This document shows positions 1 through 11,261 of a DNA stretch of 64,000 nt, one piece after another. The stretch lies in NCBI GenBank assembly GCA_030180135.1, contig CM058239.1, forward strand, positions 79,615,823-79,679,822. The letters are read 5' to 3'. Every line of letters starts with the position of its first letter. The first letter of the stretch is position 1. The notes below the pieces were generated by a model. That model did no database searches. It was not told where the DNA came from and worked only from the letters and a program-made list of their open reading frames with translations. This stretch comes from Orychophragmus violaceus. Its lineage: Eukaryota; Streptophyta; Magnoliopsida; Brassicales; Brassicaceae. A program made the position numbers and the translations under genes.

Positions 1-74
1 TCTCTTCCTCTGTTTTTTACTGTTTTCTAAGTACTTTTCTATTCTCATATTTGGTGTTCAAAAAATACTTTAGA

Positions 75-371
75 TATGGAAGGCTGAGTTCAGCTTTCCA
101 CCGTGGTTATCGCCAAGTGCCAAGGGAGTCATTAAACGTATTCTTGATCCCAGTCATATAACCGTAAGCTGTTGAAACCCTTTGATTGGTTGTGATTTGT
201 GAACATGAGATGCTGTGAACTAAAGATCAACTGTGTCGAACTGCAGAGAATAAGTATCGAAGGTTACTAGAAGATGAATGGTTCAAGCAAGGGTACACGC
301 TGCCATCGTTTGAGGAAGATGATGAGGAAAAAAACGTTGATGATGTTGATCCTGCTTTCAGTAACTCCAAG
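75..371 (+). pseudogene. CIPK (SnRK3, CIPK9-like) kinase fragment
   Basis: Two exons of a CBL-interacting protein kinase survive. The first (about 75-163) encodes AEFSFPPWLSPSAKGVIKRI and runs into a GT donor at 164. The second (about 247-371) encodes EDEWFKQGY followed by the acidic stretch FEEDDEE and DDVDPAFSNSK, and ends at a GT donor at 372. This is the end of the kinase domain and the start of the linker before the NAF/FISL motif; by family knowledge it is closest to the intron-rich CIPK3/9/23 clade. Near 262 the frame breaks: one base seems to be missing just before LLEDEW, which puts a TAG in frame. The catalytic core would lie upstream of the window. Downstream (about 540-700) there may be a further decayed exon, but I cannot align it. 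Intact CIPKs act in calcium/CBL signalling at membranes; this copy cannot. Confidence 0.8.
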
Positions 372-1165
372 GTAAAGAACCAGCATTTCTCAAATCTGCA
401 TCTGATTCTATTAGTTGTGTAGATACCATAGTTCGGTTAAGTTGAACCAGTGTATTATACCAACTAATAATTACTATTTCATACCGCGTATAGCTTTTAA
501 TCAGATTTGTTTGCTTGCTGAAGCTAATTTGATTGTTTCAAGGCAAGTCTTTGATGCCATCATCTTCAGCAACCAGGTCAACCTTCTCGAACTCAGATTG
601 CAGGAGCTAGGACACTTTCTTTCTTCAGACGTCTTCTACCTTATGTTTGAGACGCCTCAACAAGTTTGCTTTCAAGATGAAATGGTATTGCCATGCGGAT
701 AGAGAGAGGCGCAAATACTTTCTTGATTAGTCAAGGATAAAGACATATATGTAAAGGATATGATCTCTTTGACATGCTTTCCGAAGAATTTAGGTTCAAA
801 GATTTGATTATATCATTAATATTATGTAAAAAGTATTTATGATTACACAAATTATATCCTTTTCTGTTGTACTATCATCGATTCCAAAAGAGCTTTTTAA
901 AACTTATTAGTTCTAAATTTGTATAATTAATCATAAGCATTTTTAACAATGATTACAACGTAACACATGGACTTCAAAAGGCCGTACAATGCCGATGATA
1001 AAAGACACAACTCAATAAGGTGTGAACACAAATGAACAAATCGAGGATGACAATAAGCTCATTTGATTGGCTCATACAGATTTAAACAGAATATACAAGA
1101 CAAAGAAAATAACTAAATTGGGCGGAATGATAATTAGAATCCAACCAAACTTCAAACATACGAAC
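372..1165. other. Non-coding stretch with decayed CIPK sequence
   Basis: A 95-codon open frame at 415-702 has no recognisable domain and probably covers a mutated downstream CIPK exon plus intron. After 720 the sequence is AT-rich and I see no gene, hairpin or repeat until the Helitron terminus. Confidence 0.4.
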
Positions 1166-1197
1166 CCCCGCGCGTGCGCGGGGTTGAAACAACTAGT
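1166..1197 (+). mobile_element. Helitron 3' terminus
   Basis: A GC-rich perfect hairpin, CCCCGCGCGTGCGCGGGG (1166-1183), stands in AT-rich DNA and is followed after nine bases by CTAGT (1193-1197). A short GC hairpin about 10 nt before a CTRR end is the diagnostic 3' end of Helitrons, and the final T would be the host base. The matching TC 5' end is not obvious upstream, so it may lie before the window. The CIPK fragment just upstream could be captured cargo. Confidence 0.8.
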
Positions 1198-1904
1198 TTA
1201 AAGTTAATTCCGATTTATTCAGTTTGGCTCATACTAATGCCGAAAAATGGTTATGTTTTCATTTTGGTGTCGAGTTTTTGGTTTTCAGAATAATGAAAGC
1301 AAACTGGTTATAAATTAATTTCACTTCTGCTAAATTTTAATATTTCCATTTGGTTTGGTTCAATTCTTACTGTTGCCGTTTATTTTTCCCACTACTGTAT
1401 ATTGCGTTGAATGGATCAAATGCTAAAATAACCCTCAAGCCAAAATCGTAATCTAAAATTGTCCCACTTTAATTTGTGTGTTCCTCAGTAAAGAGAAGAC
1501 TATTTTACCCTTAATAAACTCTGAATAAAATAATAATAAGTTGAAAACCTAAAAACAATTTTATGAATCTAGGCGGCAGTAGAGTCCTTATTCGCTTTTC
1601 GGATTTTTTTAATATATATGTCTCTCTCCTGAATTTTCTCTTAGCAGTGGGGCCCTTATTTGCTATTTCGGATATTTTTATAGCTAATAAAATCCCAAAT
1701 TTAGGGGTTTTTTTTGTTAATAGGACTTGAAATTGAATTGAACTGAATTACAATTAAATTGAGTTTTTGTTGAAATACTGAATAACTCAAGTGTATATGT
1801 ACGTATTAGACTTATTTCTTATTCTTACATTTAAAATATATAAATTATATAGGTTGAACCGTGAACTCGCAATAGTGGGAAGTTGGTAGGGATGATATAA
1901 CTGG
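1198..1904. other. AT-rich non-coding DNA
   Basis: I see no supported gene here. Two short poly-T tracts near 1600-1720 follow similar phrases (cttattcgcttttcggat and cttatttgctatttcggat, about 85 bp apart), which suggests a small local duplication. Confidence 0.4.
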
Positions 1905-2040
1905 TTCAACTCGTAAAACATGTAATTGATTCGACTCGTGCAACTTGTTGAACTCGCAAAACATGAAGTGGATTCAACTCGTATAACTGGTTCAACTTGT
2001 ATAACATGTACTTGATTCAACTCATATAACTAGTAAAACC
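1905..2040. repeat. Degenerate ~42-bp tandem repeat
   Basis: The phrase TTCAACTCGTAAAACATGTA recurs about three times with changes (ttcgactcgtgcaacttgtt, ttcaactcgtataactggtt, ttcaactcatataactag). Each copy is followed by an ACATGNA(C/G)TTGA-like segment. No coding role is apparent. Confidence 0.6.
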
Positions 2041-2079
2041 GTGTGCATTGTAAAACTTGAAGAAATATCCCTAGGAGCA

Positions 2080-2581
2080 AAATATAAAATGAAAGAGAGT
2101 GGAGATGAATGATAAAAATTCGAAAAAAGCGACGGGATAAATAAAGATAGGTGTCAAGATGATGGGACAAGAAAGACTCTTGATTACAACATCAAGAATT
2201 TGGATGACTTCATTTGGATAATCCAAGTTATGGATGATTTCCTCATGGGTATTCTTCTCCCCCTTTTAACACATATCTTTCGTTCTCTCGTCGCTTTCTC
2301 CAGTTCATCATTCATCTCCACCTTGTACAAATATAAAATGAAAGAGTGTGGATAAGAATGAAGAGCTAAAGAAAGAGACGGGAGAATGAAAGATAGGAGT
2401 AAAGAGGATGGGAGAAGAAAGACTTCCTGAGGAAAATATCCAGAATTTGGATTATTCCGTCTGGATAATCCAAGTTCTTGATGTCGCCCTAAGAGGTCTA
2501 TCTTCTTCCCCCTCTTAACTCCTAACCTTCTTCTCCAATCTCTTTCTTCATCCCTTATTCATCTCCGCTCTCTTCCTGGTA
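2080..2581. repeat. Tandem pair of ~250-bp foldback units
   Basis: Two adjacent units (about 2080-2330 and 2331-2581) share the same order of segments, and each is an imperfect inverted repeat. In unit 1 the left arm with gagtggagatgaatgat pairs with the right arm atcattcatctccac, and the arms meet around ggataatccaag. Unit 2 repeats the plan with substitutions. The layout resembles a foldback/MITE-type element duplicated in tandem. Transcription would give two long hairpins. I found no clear target-site duplication. Confidence 0.6.
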
Positions 2582-2629
2582 CATCCAAGCGACTCCCTCG
2601 TTGACGACGTCACCTTCATCGACCATAGG

Positions 2630-3019
2630 GTGGATGATCATCAGCCCCAGGGTTATGAGGACTTGGGCGACAGTCGTCGATACCTGTCAGTTAGTAGACA
2701 TAAGCATTGGTTGGTATATGTGGCATGTGTGGCCGACGTTAAGATGGAAGATGCAGGTCTTGAAGAAGACCTTCGACGGATTCAACGGAAAGTCGGCGCA
2801 AAATGGATGCCGAGAAAAAAACAGTCCCCCTTCATATGGAGACTAAGGGAGGTCAGATATGGTTGCTTTCCTATAGAATATGTTATCTTCCACTGGTCCC
2901 GCAAAGAAGTGAGGTTGCCGGTTATTCATCAGGTCTTTCAAGGAGAACTCGATAAAAATCGAGCACCTGTGATGGCATTGTTTGAAGACGCTATTGATAT
3001 CGTAGGAAATTTGTTTTAG
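2630..3019 (+). CDS. Hypothetical 129-aa ORF, unrecognised
   Basis: A 129-codon open frame immediately follows the foldback pair. The product is rich in basic and aromatic residues (for example HWLVYVACVAD and FIWRLREVRYG) and I recognise no domain, signal peptide or membrane segment. An overlapping 81-codon frame starts at 2601. The sequence is less AT-rich than its surroundings, which favours a real or captured coding piece, but homology would be needed to call it a gene. Confidence 0.25.
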   Translation: MDDHQPQGYEDLGDSRRYLSVSRHKHWLVYVACVADVKMEDAGLEEDLRRIQRKVGAKWMPRKKQSPFIWRLREVRYGCFPIEYVIFHWSRKEVRLPVIHQVFQGELDKNRAPVMALFEDAIDIVGNLF

Positions 3020-4420
3020 AGAGGGGAAGAGAGAAGAGGAGATTTTGGAGTAATGATAGTGTTTGTATATGAATGATGGGATGAGAAGGCGAGAAGTGAG
3101 GAGGGTATTTAATGGTGAATGGTGCATTAATCTCGCTTCAAAAGAGAAAAGGTTTTATTAGGTTTTGGTGTGGAATATGAAGATGTTTCATTAATTTCAG
3201 AAGTGGTAATAGGAAATATGATGATAAGGTTCTATTAATTTATTTGTTGGTGACAATTCAAACCCACGAGAAAACGACTAATAAATAATGTTGATTTGAT
3301 TTGGGATTGTCCAATTTACATTAATACAACTCTGTCTGACTGGTGCAACTACCAAACCCACTTTTGATTTAATCTATCTTCAATTTAATTCACCATATTA
3401 GAACTTTTAATGCTGTAAATACAAATTTGACCAAGTTACAATTGCGAACCACTACCAGAGTAAATACTGATATGACCATCCAATAAATATTACGGGATTA
3501 AATACATATTTTACTTAATTTTTAAGTATGGTACGACTAAACCACTTGACACAATTAATACATGTGGTACAACTTGTTTGACTTATAAATACATGTTTTA
3601 CAAAACAACAGTTAATGACATAATTCCATATGAAATATCAAATCCATAGTGGTTTAGGAATGGAATTAAACTAAACTATTTCTTAACCAAAATTCAAGTT
3701 TTGGGAATTTATTACATCTATTGCTTTCTCCTACATAAAATTCCTTATACTTCTAAGGTTTTTTATAATCATAACCACATTGGTAACAAAACGTAATACG
3801 CGATGTACTTTTTATATTTTATTGTATGAAAATATTATGACATATGTTAAACTAGTTAATTTCATAAGTACAACCGTATAAATTAAATTTAATGATAAGA
3901 TTTTACTAATTTCAAATTTAAATATCAAAATACAACTCTTCACAAAAGAGTACAACAAAAACTTGGGTACAAACACATGTTAATTTAGTGAGCGTTTTTC
4001 ATAACATTTCAAATATGAATATATGATGGTGGTGCACGTGTTCTTATGTTTCCACGTGGACTACTATATTGTTGATATAGTCGTACCACATTAATTTTAA
4101 ATATGCCATCCAAAATACAAATTTAATTCTTTTTAAATTAACAATCGGTCCATCCCTCAAATATCCAGAAAACCCACCTAACTCAAAATTTTCTTGTATC
4201 TGTCCTTAATTTGGATTCCCTTTATTTCCTTCTCTATCTTTCATTTCTCAATAATTTTTCCTCACCTTTCATTCCTGATTTCTCTTCTAATCGATTTCTT
4301 ATCTATTCCTTTTTTCATTCTCGGGTGAGTAGATTTTGATTTTGATTTTGCTAGATTTCAATTTGATTGCGATTTAATTGATTTCTTCTTTCTACATACT
4401 CATAGATATTTATTATAGAC
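3020..4420. other. AT-rich non-coding DNA
   Basis: No gene is supported. From about 4160 to 4410 the sequence becomes pyrimidine-rich and then ends in a TTTATTATAG acceptor-like site before the GRF pseudogene, so this part may be its promoter, 5' UTR and first intron. Confidence 0.35.
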
Positions 4421-4891
4421 CCGAGCTATAGTGACGAGAAGAGGAACAAGAAGTTGTACAACAGGCTTTACCCCATAGGCGATGGTGATTTTGGCATTCC
4501 GAAAAGATGTCCATGTGGTGGCGAATTCTCAAGGAGACCTTTCAAACCGAAACCGAAGATGGCCTAGGAAGGAGATACTTTACATGAAAGGTGTTGAGGT
4601 GAGATGAATAGGAGACCACTTTGAGAAATTTAATGGCAATATTGGATATGTGATGCTACATGTCTTTATGTGCAGAATGATGACTACCACATTTGGAAAA
4701 CATGGGTTCACGCTGTCGAAGAAGAGTTGCCTTAGTTAAGGAGGGAGATTCGAGAGCAGTCCGTGAGGATTCAAAGATTACACCATGAATTTGAGATAAA
4801 GCAAATGCGTAAGGAGTTGAAAAACAATGGTGAAGAGATTGTAAAGTTGAAGGAGCTAGTGGTGGGTGTCATGGGTCGAATTGATGTTTAA
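4421..4891 (+). pseudogene. GRF-type zinc-finger protein, broken
   Basis: The frame from 4421 reads SDEKRNKKLYNRLYPIG and then GIPKRCPCGGEF, the first Cys pair of a plant zf-GRF domain. It stops at TAG (about 4564). In a shifted frame LGRRYFT follows and then TGA where the family has a Cys. Farther on, HFEKW-like sequence, a short intron ending tgtgcag near 4674, and a Lys/Glu-rich coiled-coil tail (HEFEIKQMRKELKNN to GVMGRIDV) end at 4889-4891. Domain order, a GRF finger followed by a coiled coil, matches small plant GRF proteins of unknown function, which are often found in or near transposons. At least one frameshift and two or more stops make it non-functional. Confidence 0.75.
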
Positions 4892-5677
4892 GTTATACTT
4901 AATAAACCTGATTGTCCCAGGTTTTTTATTATACAATTTAAGTTATACTTAATAACCCAGTTTTCCCCAAATATTGCCATACCTTAGTTGTACCAAATGA
5001 TTTGGTTGTACAAAATACCGATTTAACCAAGTCATGCTAAAATAACCTTGTCATACCAATTTATTTAGTTGTACGGAATACTGATTTAACCAAGTTGTAC
5101 CAAATTAACCCAGTAGTACCAAAATATTTGGGTTTTAAATAAATTATAAATGTAGTGGTTAAATGTCTCACATAAAAGCGTTAATAATAAGTGGTTCGAT
5201 GAAGTGTTCTGGAAAAAAACACGAAGTAACTCCTTTTAACTCTTTACTTCGTAACACATAACCTTAATCAACCCAGTTGTACGATACCAAATACCGTTAT
5301 GCTTACCTGTGTTCCTCTAATAAGATGTCAACGCATCAAAACGATTCTTTAGAGGGCATCGTGTGCTCTGCAGTTTTCTTTATACAAAGAAGGTTTGTCT
5401 TTTTCTCTTTTACTTTTGTTGCAGGTAACAAACATTTATCCCTTCTTTTGGTTTCATACCTACTTGATAAATTTGGTTAAGTAAACTATAAATGTAGTGG
5501 TTAAATGTCTAGTCCATCATAAAAAACGTTAGTAATTACTACTAAAAATTATCTTCTTTGGACAAACTTCTCTATGTAATTACACAACCATTAAACTTCC
5601 TTCTGCAAATTCTCTCTGCAACTTCTCTCTTAATCTCTAACATTTTCCCCCAATTGGCATCCTTTACGTTCTCCAAA
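4892..5677. other. Non-coding DNA with small direct repeats
   Basis: The phrase aaatgtagtggttaaatgtct occurs near 5149 and again near 5489, each time followed by aaaa(g/a)cgttagtaat-like sequence, so about 340 bp is loosely duplicated. Several CCAAGTTGTACCAAA-like phrases between 4970 and 5120 form a weak tandem array. No gene is supported. Confidence 0.4.
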
Positions 5678-5985
5678 CTTCCGCACAACTTCACCATTGA
5701 AATCGTGTGTTTGATAGGTTCAACAAGCTTTTGACATCTTGGGTCACTGATCCTTAGAGGGAGAGTTAGAATGAACCTTGCACTCAATGAGAAAGTACTG
5801 AAGGTTCTTCCACTCAGAGAGCCCTTAAACCAAGCCTCCCTTCTTTACCATGTATCCGGGCTAGGAGTTTTTTAACCTGTGTGTCGCTGCAAGAAACGAC
5901 ATTGCATGTTACCTCGAAGGTATTAGGCTGATTTTCCCGAGGCTTCGAACACGCTCCAAGCCTCAAAGGAAGTCCGATCATGTCT
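5678..5985 (+). pseudogene. F-box gene relic (At2g35280-like)
   Basis: Read in three frames, the plus strand gives LPHNFTIEIVCLIGSTSF, then GSLIL, then ALNEKVLKVLPLREPLNQAS and finally RCVAARNDIACYLEGIRLIF. This is the order seen in the At2g35280/At1g67623 type of F-box protein: F-box helix, a Leu/Pro-rich stretch, then a Sel1-like segment with Asn..Ala.Tyr..Gly. An in-frame TGA within the F-box and later shifts show it is dead. An intact F-box gene of the same general type lies on the other strand at 12483-13223. The identification rests on short motifs, so it is moderate. Confidence 0.45.
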
Positions 5986-6044
5986 AATTTACCAGAACCA
6001 TATTTTTATATGTGCTGATTTTACGTGCAGAGGAAAGCGGCATA

Positions 6045-7835
6045 TTAGACGGTTAAAATATTTAGAAGTGATTCTAAAGAAGGCGGTAACACAGTAAATG
6101 TAGATAGCTCTCGGTCAATAATTTGCCCAGCAGTTTTTCGCACGAGCACGGTAGCAACATCATCGAACATTTTCAACAACGCCCGGTTTCCCAAAGCATC
6201 AGTGACATGAACCGCAAGGGAATATCTAAAAAAAGATATTAAACCACATGCCAAACGATGCTAAACAAAAGGATAACTGAAAAAATTATCAACATCTATA
6301 AAAATCATATACCGTGCATCAATAGCATTAACGTCCTTTTTGCAATTTGGGCAAAAAAAACATGTTGCATCATCATTCTAAACTCCATTTAGTGTATAAT
6401 AAGGTATAGATGTATTGCATATCTTACAGCAGATATAAAACCAACCATTAGTATTGTCCATAAACACAATCGTTGCAAGAACAACATATTTTCCAATCTA
6501 CAAAAACAAAAAATACATTATCATAACACGTAAAATAACTAAAACACAAAATATCAACAATATAGATGTATTACGCAAAACGTATGAAGAATCTTGTCCA
6601 GCGCATAAACAACAAAACCCCGACTCAAGAATTTATCGGCAGGTTTGTCGACGGTCACCAAAACCGAATCAATATCATCAAGTGCAGACAAACCAACATC
6701 TTTGTTAAGGACACTGAAATACAATACATTGTAAAAAATATGAAATACATAGTTGCCATACTACATATTATATAAATATAAAACCATATAATATAAAATG
6801 ATCTTACTGAGACTTAAATTGCTGGACTTGGGTGATCTGGGGATTTTAGAGTACCATTGTTGAGTCTAAAGTACTGCATATATTGAATACACCTGTATTA
6901 CGAAGACATCAAAAACATCGTAAACAACACACATAATTTTTATATATATACACATGACCAAACAAACAAATATTGATAATTTTGTTAGCGTTAGACTTAT
7001 GAACGCAAATGAACCGGAAAAAACAAACAGTTGGTTTTGTAAGACCATCCTTAGAAAAATCACACATTTTTTTGCACAATCATCCCAAAGGATGCACTTC
7101 AATTCCAAACAACTGGAATACGGACATAAAGATAAATAATATAAGAAAGACAAAATAATATATCAAAACAACAACCAGTAAACAAATCAACAAAATAATA
7201 TATATCACTTATTTAGCAACCCGCTAAACAACTACAACTCTCTGATAATGCACACCGGCCGTTAAAGTTCTCTGAAGAGGACCAACATAGATAACTTCAC
7301 CAATAACATCTACACATTTAAATTCGAGTCGCTAATAAATTGTTTGAAAATCAACAAAGTATATTAGAACAACCAATAAAAGTAATATTACCGATGAGAA
7401 TCTCCATGTCTAGACAACCAGAAACGATTTTCAAAAAATCTTTAAGTTACTTCTCCGGTATAGATTTTGAAAATCCATAGCGGGCTTGATCTCAGTAGTA
7501 GGATTAAAAGATATTTAAAAAGAAAGTGGATTAGTGTGACATCCCATCGTATAAGAAACTAAATCAAATCCATCTAATACAACATTTAGACCCTCAGACA
7601 AAAATGGCCACCAAAAGTGCCATACATTGATTCATCAACAGAACACACGTTAACTGTAACCGATTAATACTAAGCAAAAAAATTATTTTCAAAACGCACC
7701 TCACGATCTTTAAAGACCACTTCAATAGAGACAGTCTTCTTCTGCAAATAGATGTTCCAAACTAGCTGAATGTGAAGACCGATCCAATAGTTAGCACAAA
7801 GAGAGATGATATCCTTGATAAGATCAATATCAATA
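6045..7835 (-). pseudogene. RPA1-like pseudogene (copy A)
   Basis: Reading leftward, fragments occur in the order of replication protein A 70-kDa-like proteins. These are an OB-fold start with IQLVWNIYLQKKTVSIEVVF (about 7770-7700), a DBD-B piece DVIGEVIYVGPLQRTLTAG (about 7320-7260), then LELKCILWDDCAKK (about 7110). The zinc ribbon follows, with GWFYICCKICNTSI and CFFCPNCKKDVNAIDAR (about 6450-6320), and then the Rep_fac-A_C-like YSLAVHVTDALGNRALLKMF (about 6230-6160). In-frame stops (for example after QRVVVV) and missing splice continuity mark it as a pseudogene. Intact RPA1 binds single-stranded DNA. RPA-like genes of this divergent type are often carried by plant Helitrons, which fits the helicase fragment on the same strand at about 15 kb. 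Confidence 0.75.
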
Positions 7836-8009
7836 ATACACGATATGATTATCGCTTAGATCGGATTCAAAAGCAAAAGGTACGATAGACAAAGAAAAGC
7901 AAGAGACTATTTATATAGGATATTGCTAAACATCTAAAACCTAACTGAATCTGTAATAGTTTGAATATATCACAACACATCATCATAATCGAAAATTTAA
8001 AAAGTAATA

Positions 8010-8520
8010 AAAGTATTACTGAACACTATCATATAAAGAGATAAGTAAAAATGCCTTCTATATCTTGAAACTATCTTAAATAAAACAATTATAATTTAAT
8101 ATAGTATAAGTAAATATACCTAAAAATACGGTTAAATTAAAGTTAAACATTATCGTAAAAGGAGAAATAAAAGTAGAAAAAGTAAAATCGAATATTGTCA
8201 TATAAAGAGATAAGTAAAAATGACATTTATATCTTGAAACTATCTTAAAATAAATGATTATAATTTAATATAATATTAAAAATATACCTAAATATACGCT
8301 TAAAATAAAGTTAAACATTATCGTGAAAGGAGAAATAAAAGTATAAAAAATAAAAATGAATATTATCATTTAAAGAGATAAGTAAAAATGCCTTTTTGCG
8401 TCTAGAAATTACCACAACATAAAAAAATTATAATTTAAAATAGAATAAGTGAATATACTCCAAAATAAACTTAAACATTATCATATAAAAATAAATAAGA
8501 AAATATTATTTATGCATTGA
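8010..8520. repeat. Three ~169-bp AT-rich tandem repeats
   Basis: The phrase ATATAAAGAGATAAGTAAAA starts at 8031, 8200 and, as atttaaagagataagt, 8368, giving periods of 169 and 168 bp. Between these, AAGTTAAACATTATCGT and GGAGAAATAAAAGTA also recur in register. A fourth partial unit fades out after 8480. The array lies between the two minus-strand RPA1-like pseudogenes. Confidence 0.8.
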
Positions 8521-9167
8521 AAAACTATAACTTCGAAAAATATTGACTTTTGCATATAATATATATCGAGATTTCGAACTGTTATGGACTTGACAACTAA
8601 ACCAATACTTTTCTTGTACGGCAAGCAAACTATCATGGAGTCATGTTCGGCATCAATACTTATTGATCATGGAAGATATCTTGAACCCGATATAATGATA
8701 TAATGCTGGACTGGAAAATCATGCCATACAAATCGTGTAAGAGTTCTCTTAAACGTGACCGAAACTATTACTGAAACATTATCTATCTAAGATGAAGATT
8801 ATGTATCCACAGAAACCATTCTAAATTTTTTAAATATAACACACGATCAATCACATTTTCATCGATACAAACATACAGTAAACATTACAGTCTTCTTATA
8901 CGATAACAATAAGTGAACTGACTAAGATTGGTTTTATCGCGTACGTATTGAATAAAATCCGTAATAGAAAACAGACCAAAAAGGGTCTATCAGAATTTAA
9001 AATAAAAATATAATAGTCAACACCAAAACCAGATTTAGATAGACCAAAAGAACAAAACACAAAAAACGGATACAAATCCGAAAACCAAAAACAAAATAAA
9101 TATAAATGTCTTATAAATCTAAAACATCTCAACCTTGATCTTCTTGATTGGAGTCATACTCATATCC
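8521..9167. other. Non-coding spacer between RPA1-like copies
   Basis: A 78-codon minus-strand frame (8896-9132) lacks any domain and is probably 3' flank of the RPA1-like copy B. I see nothing else. Confidence 0.35.
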
Positions 9168-11261
9168 TTAGCCCATAAATCTTGCAATCATCATTCTTGG
9201 TTGAAGTGATATTGGAACAAACCTTTGACGATCCAATAAACAAAAACTCTCGAACCATAGCTTCATCACCAGTGCCAAATCAACGACATAAGCCGAGTTC
9301 CTGTATTTTAAATTGTCTTCACCCACACTAAGCTTAAACAGGAATTCTCTACCAACCAATCTTTCAAGAGTCAACGACAGTGAATTAGGATATCCTGGTT
9401 AAGAACAAACAATGGATCAACATCTTCTATTCATAGTAAAAAAACTAAAACCAACAACGAAAATATAAGAAACCTGGACACACAAAAAAACATGAATTCA
9501 TACTGGAGAAACCTCATCGTCTAGTTCAGAATCGGTTCTATGTAAGAAGTCAAAACCGATATGATCAAATAAAATAACTTTTATTTTCGTCTGTGTATGA
9601 TCAGTCACATGCAACACCAAGTAATACCTAGCCAAAAACAAACAATACAACTTAGAAACAAAACCCGACCAAAATAATCCCTAAACTACACAACGAAACT
9701 GCCACATTTTTCGTAAATACCTCTCAAGAACATCAGTAACATCTGATACACAAGTACCACAGTTATACACCCTTGGACCTTGTGCACCAAATTTCCGAGG
9801 ATAAGGCCGAACCTTCTTATTGAAAGCTTTACAGGAAAATAGTACCATCTAACACTTATGTCGACAAACTCAACAGTGGCCACTGTGACACACTTACCAT
9901 CCTACACAAGATTAAATCGCATATTAGCAATATAAAATAATATAAGAAAAAAACATAGAACCAAAGACATAAAATACGGACAAACCTCAATATATTCAGA
10001 GATATCCTCCAAACTCCTTCTAGGATATTTACCACCAAAAAATTCAGCACGTAAAAACTCACCAGATGAACGCATTTTAGGAGCTTCTTTTAATACAACT
10101 ACGGTGGCATCACTAATACGTAGCCTACACAGCAGGCAAAGAAATAATTTATAAACAATTACCGATTTTAGGAACATAGAGAGAAATAATTCTAACTGTA
10201 ACATGACCACTCACTTAGATCTAAAGACGTTGGCATATGGCAAATAAAGATCCAAAAGAAGTTCAGAGGTGTTATAAGTATTATAAACACTGTATTTCTC
10301 TGCATAGAACATATATATAATAAGCACAAAACAACAAATACATAATTACATATAAAAAGAAAAAAACAACATTTCCATTCTCTAATCCATGCAAATCGAA
10401 AAATACATATAACAGATCTTTGACGACCAGCGTAGACATATTCATCAACTTTCTTAGCATAATCTCCCCATAGAGTACACTTCAGACATGAACCACTGAG
10501 AATGTTTAAACACGCAATTAAGCAAAGTATATAGATATGAAATTGGTAAAATAAATTAATAAAAAACTAACGATCATCACGAAGCTCAATAATAAGTCTC
10601 CCACTTGATCGACCCTTTGCATTCACATTCCGGAGTGGACCAATACCCACAATCTGACCTATAACTTCTACAACCAAAAATATCCACGATTTTCATTTAG
10701 AAAATAACCGAAAACTGCATATAAAAACAACATACCAACTAAGATATTCTCATCAAGTTTTCCTACCAAAATTTCAGCGAAATCTGCAAAATATAACTTC
10801 GGGAGTTCGATGGGTAGTTCCTCACAACGTAACACATTTGTTGTACTATAAATCAAAATCTTTAAGGGAAGGGGGTTTGTCCTAAAATCGGTCACATAAG
10901 GCACAAGCTGAAAAGTATCATGGAGGAGAGAAGCGCCTGATATAAATTTGTCACTATGCTTGCGGAAAAATTCCCCATCAGTAGTGATATGAATACTGGT
11001 GCCCTAAAATCATACACAATAAACCAAACATATTAATATAGACCAACAAATATATACAAAAAAATAAATACACAAAATAAGTACAAAAACAAAGAAAACA
11101 AATGATACCTCCTCATCGGCTAATACACCTTCCATAGAACTAACAGTGTTGTTCTTGAATACTTTCCAAACACGCAAAACCTGCAACTTGATCGAGAAAC
11201 ATTCAATAGAAGGATCAATATTACAGATGAGAACATGAGGGGAGTGATCGCCGAGACTCAT
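9168..11261 (-). pseudogene. RPA1-like gene, nearly complete but frameshifted (copy B)
   Basis: The ATG at 11261 starts MSLGDHSPHVLICNID, then FSIKLQVLRVWKVF and SSMEGVLADEE up to a GT donor near 11109: OB-fold DBD-A. Exon 2 (about 11003-10736) begins GTSIHITTDGEFFRKHSDKF. Exon 3 (about 10667-10572) gives VIGQIVGIGPLRNVNAKG, the DBD-B start. Exon 4 (from about 10495) gives GSCLKCTLWGDYAKKVDEYV. The zinc ribbon near 9850-9700 needs two frames: TVATVEFVDISVRWYYF, then CKAFNKKVRP with CGTCVSDV, so one base was gained or lost. The tail shows YYLVLHVTDHTQTKIKVILF and LVGREFLFKLSVGEDNLKYR, ending near 9168. This is the full domain order of plant RPA1-like ssDNA-binding proteins. The lost frame in the Cys cluster argues for a pseudogene. 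An upstream in-frame segment (to 8.9 kb) is 3' flank. Confidence 0.8.

Noticed and set aside
2843..3127. 94-codon minus-strand frame
   Set aside because: Largely antisense to the 2630-3019 frame, with no domain and AT-biased outside the overlap.
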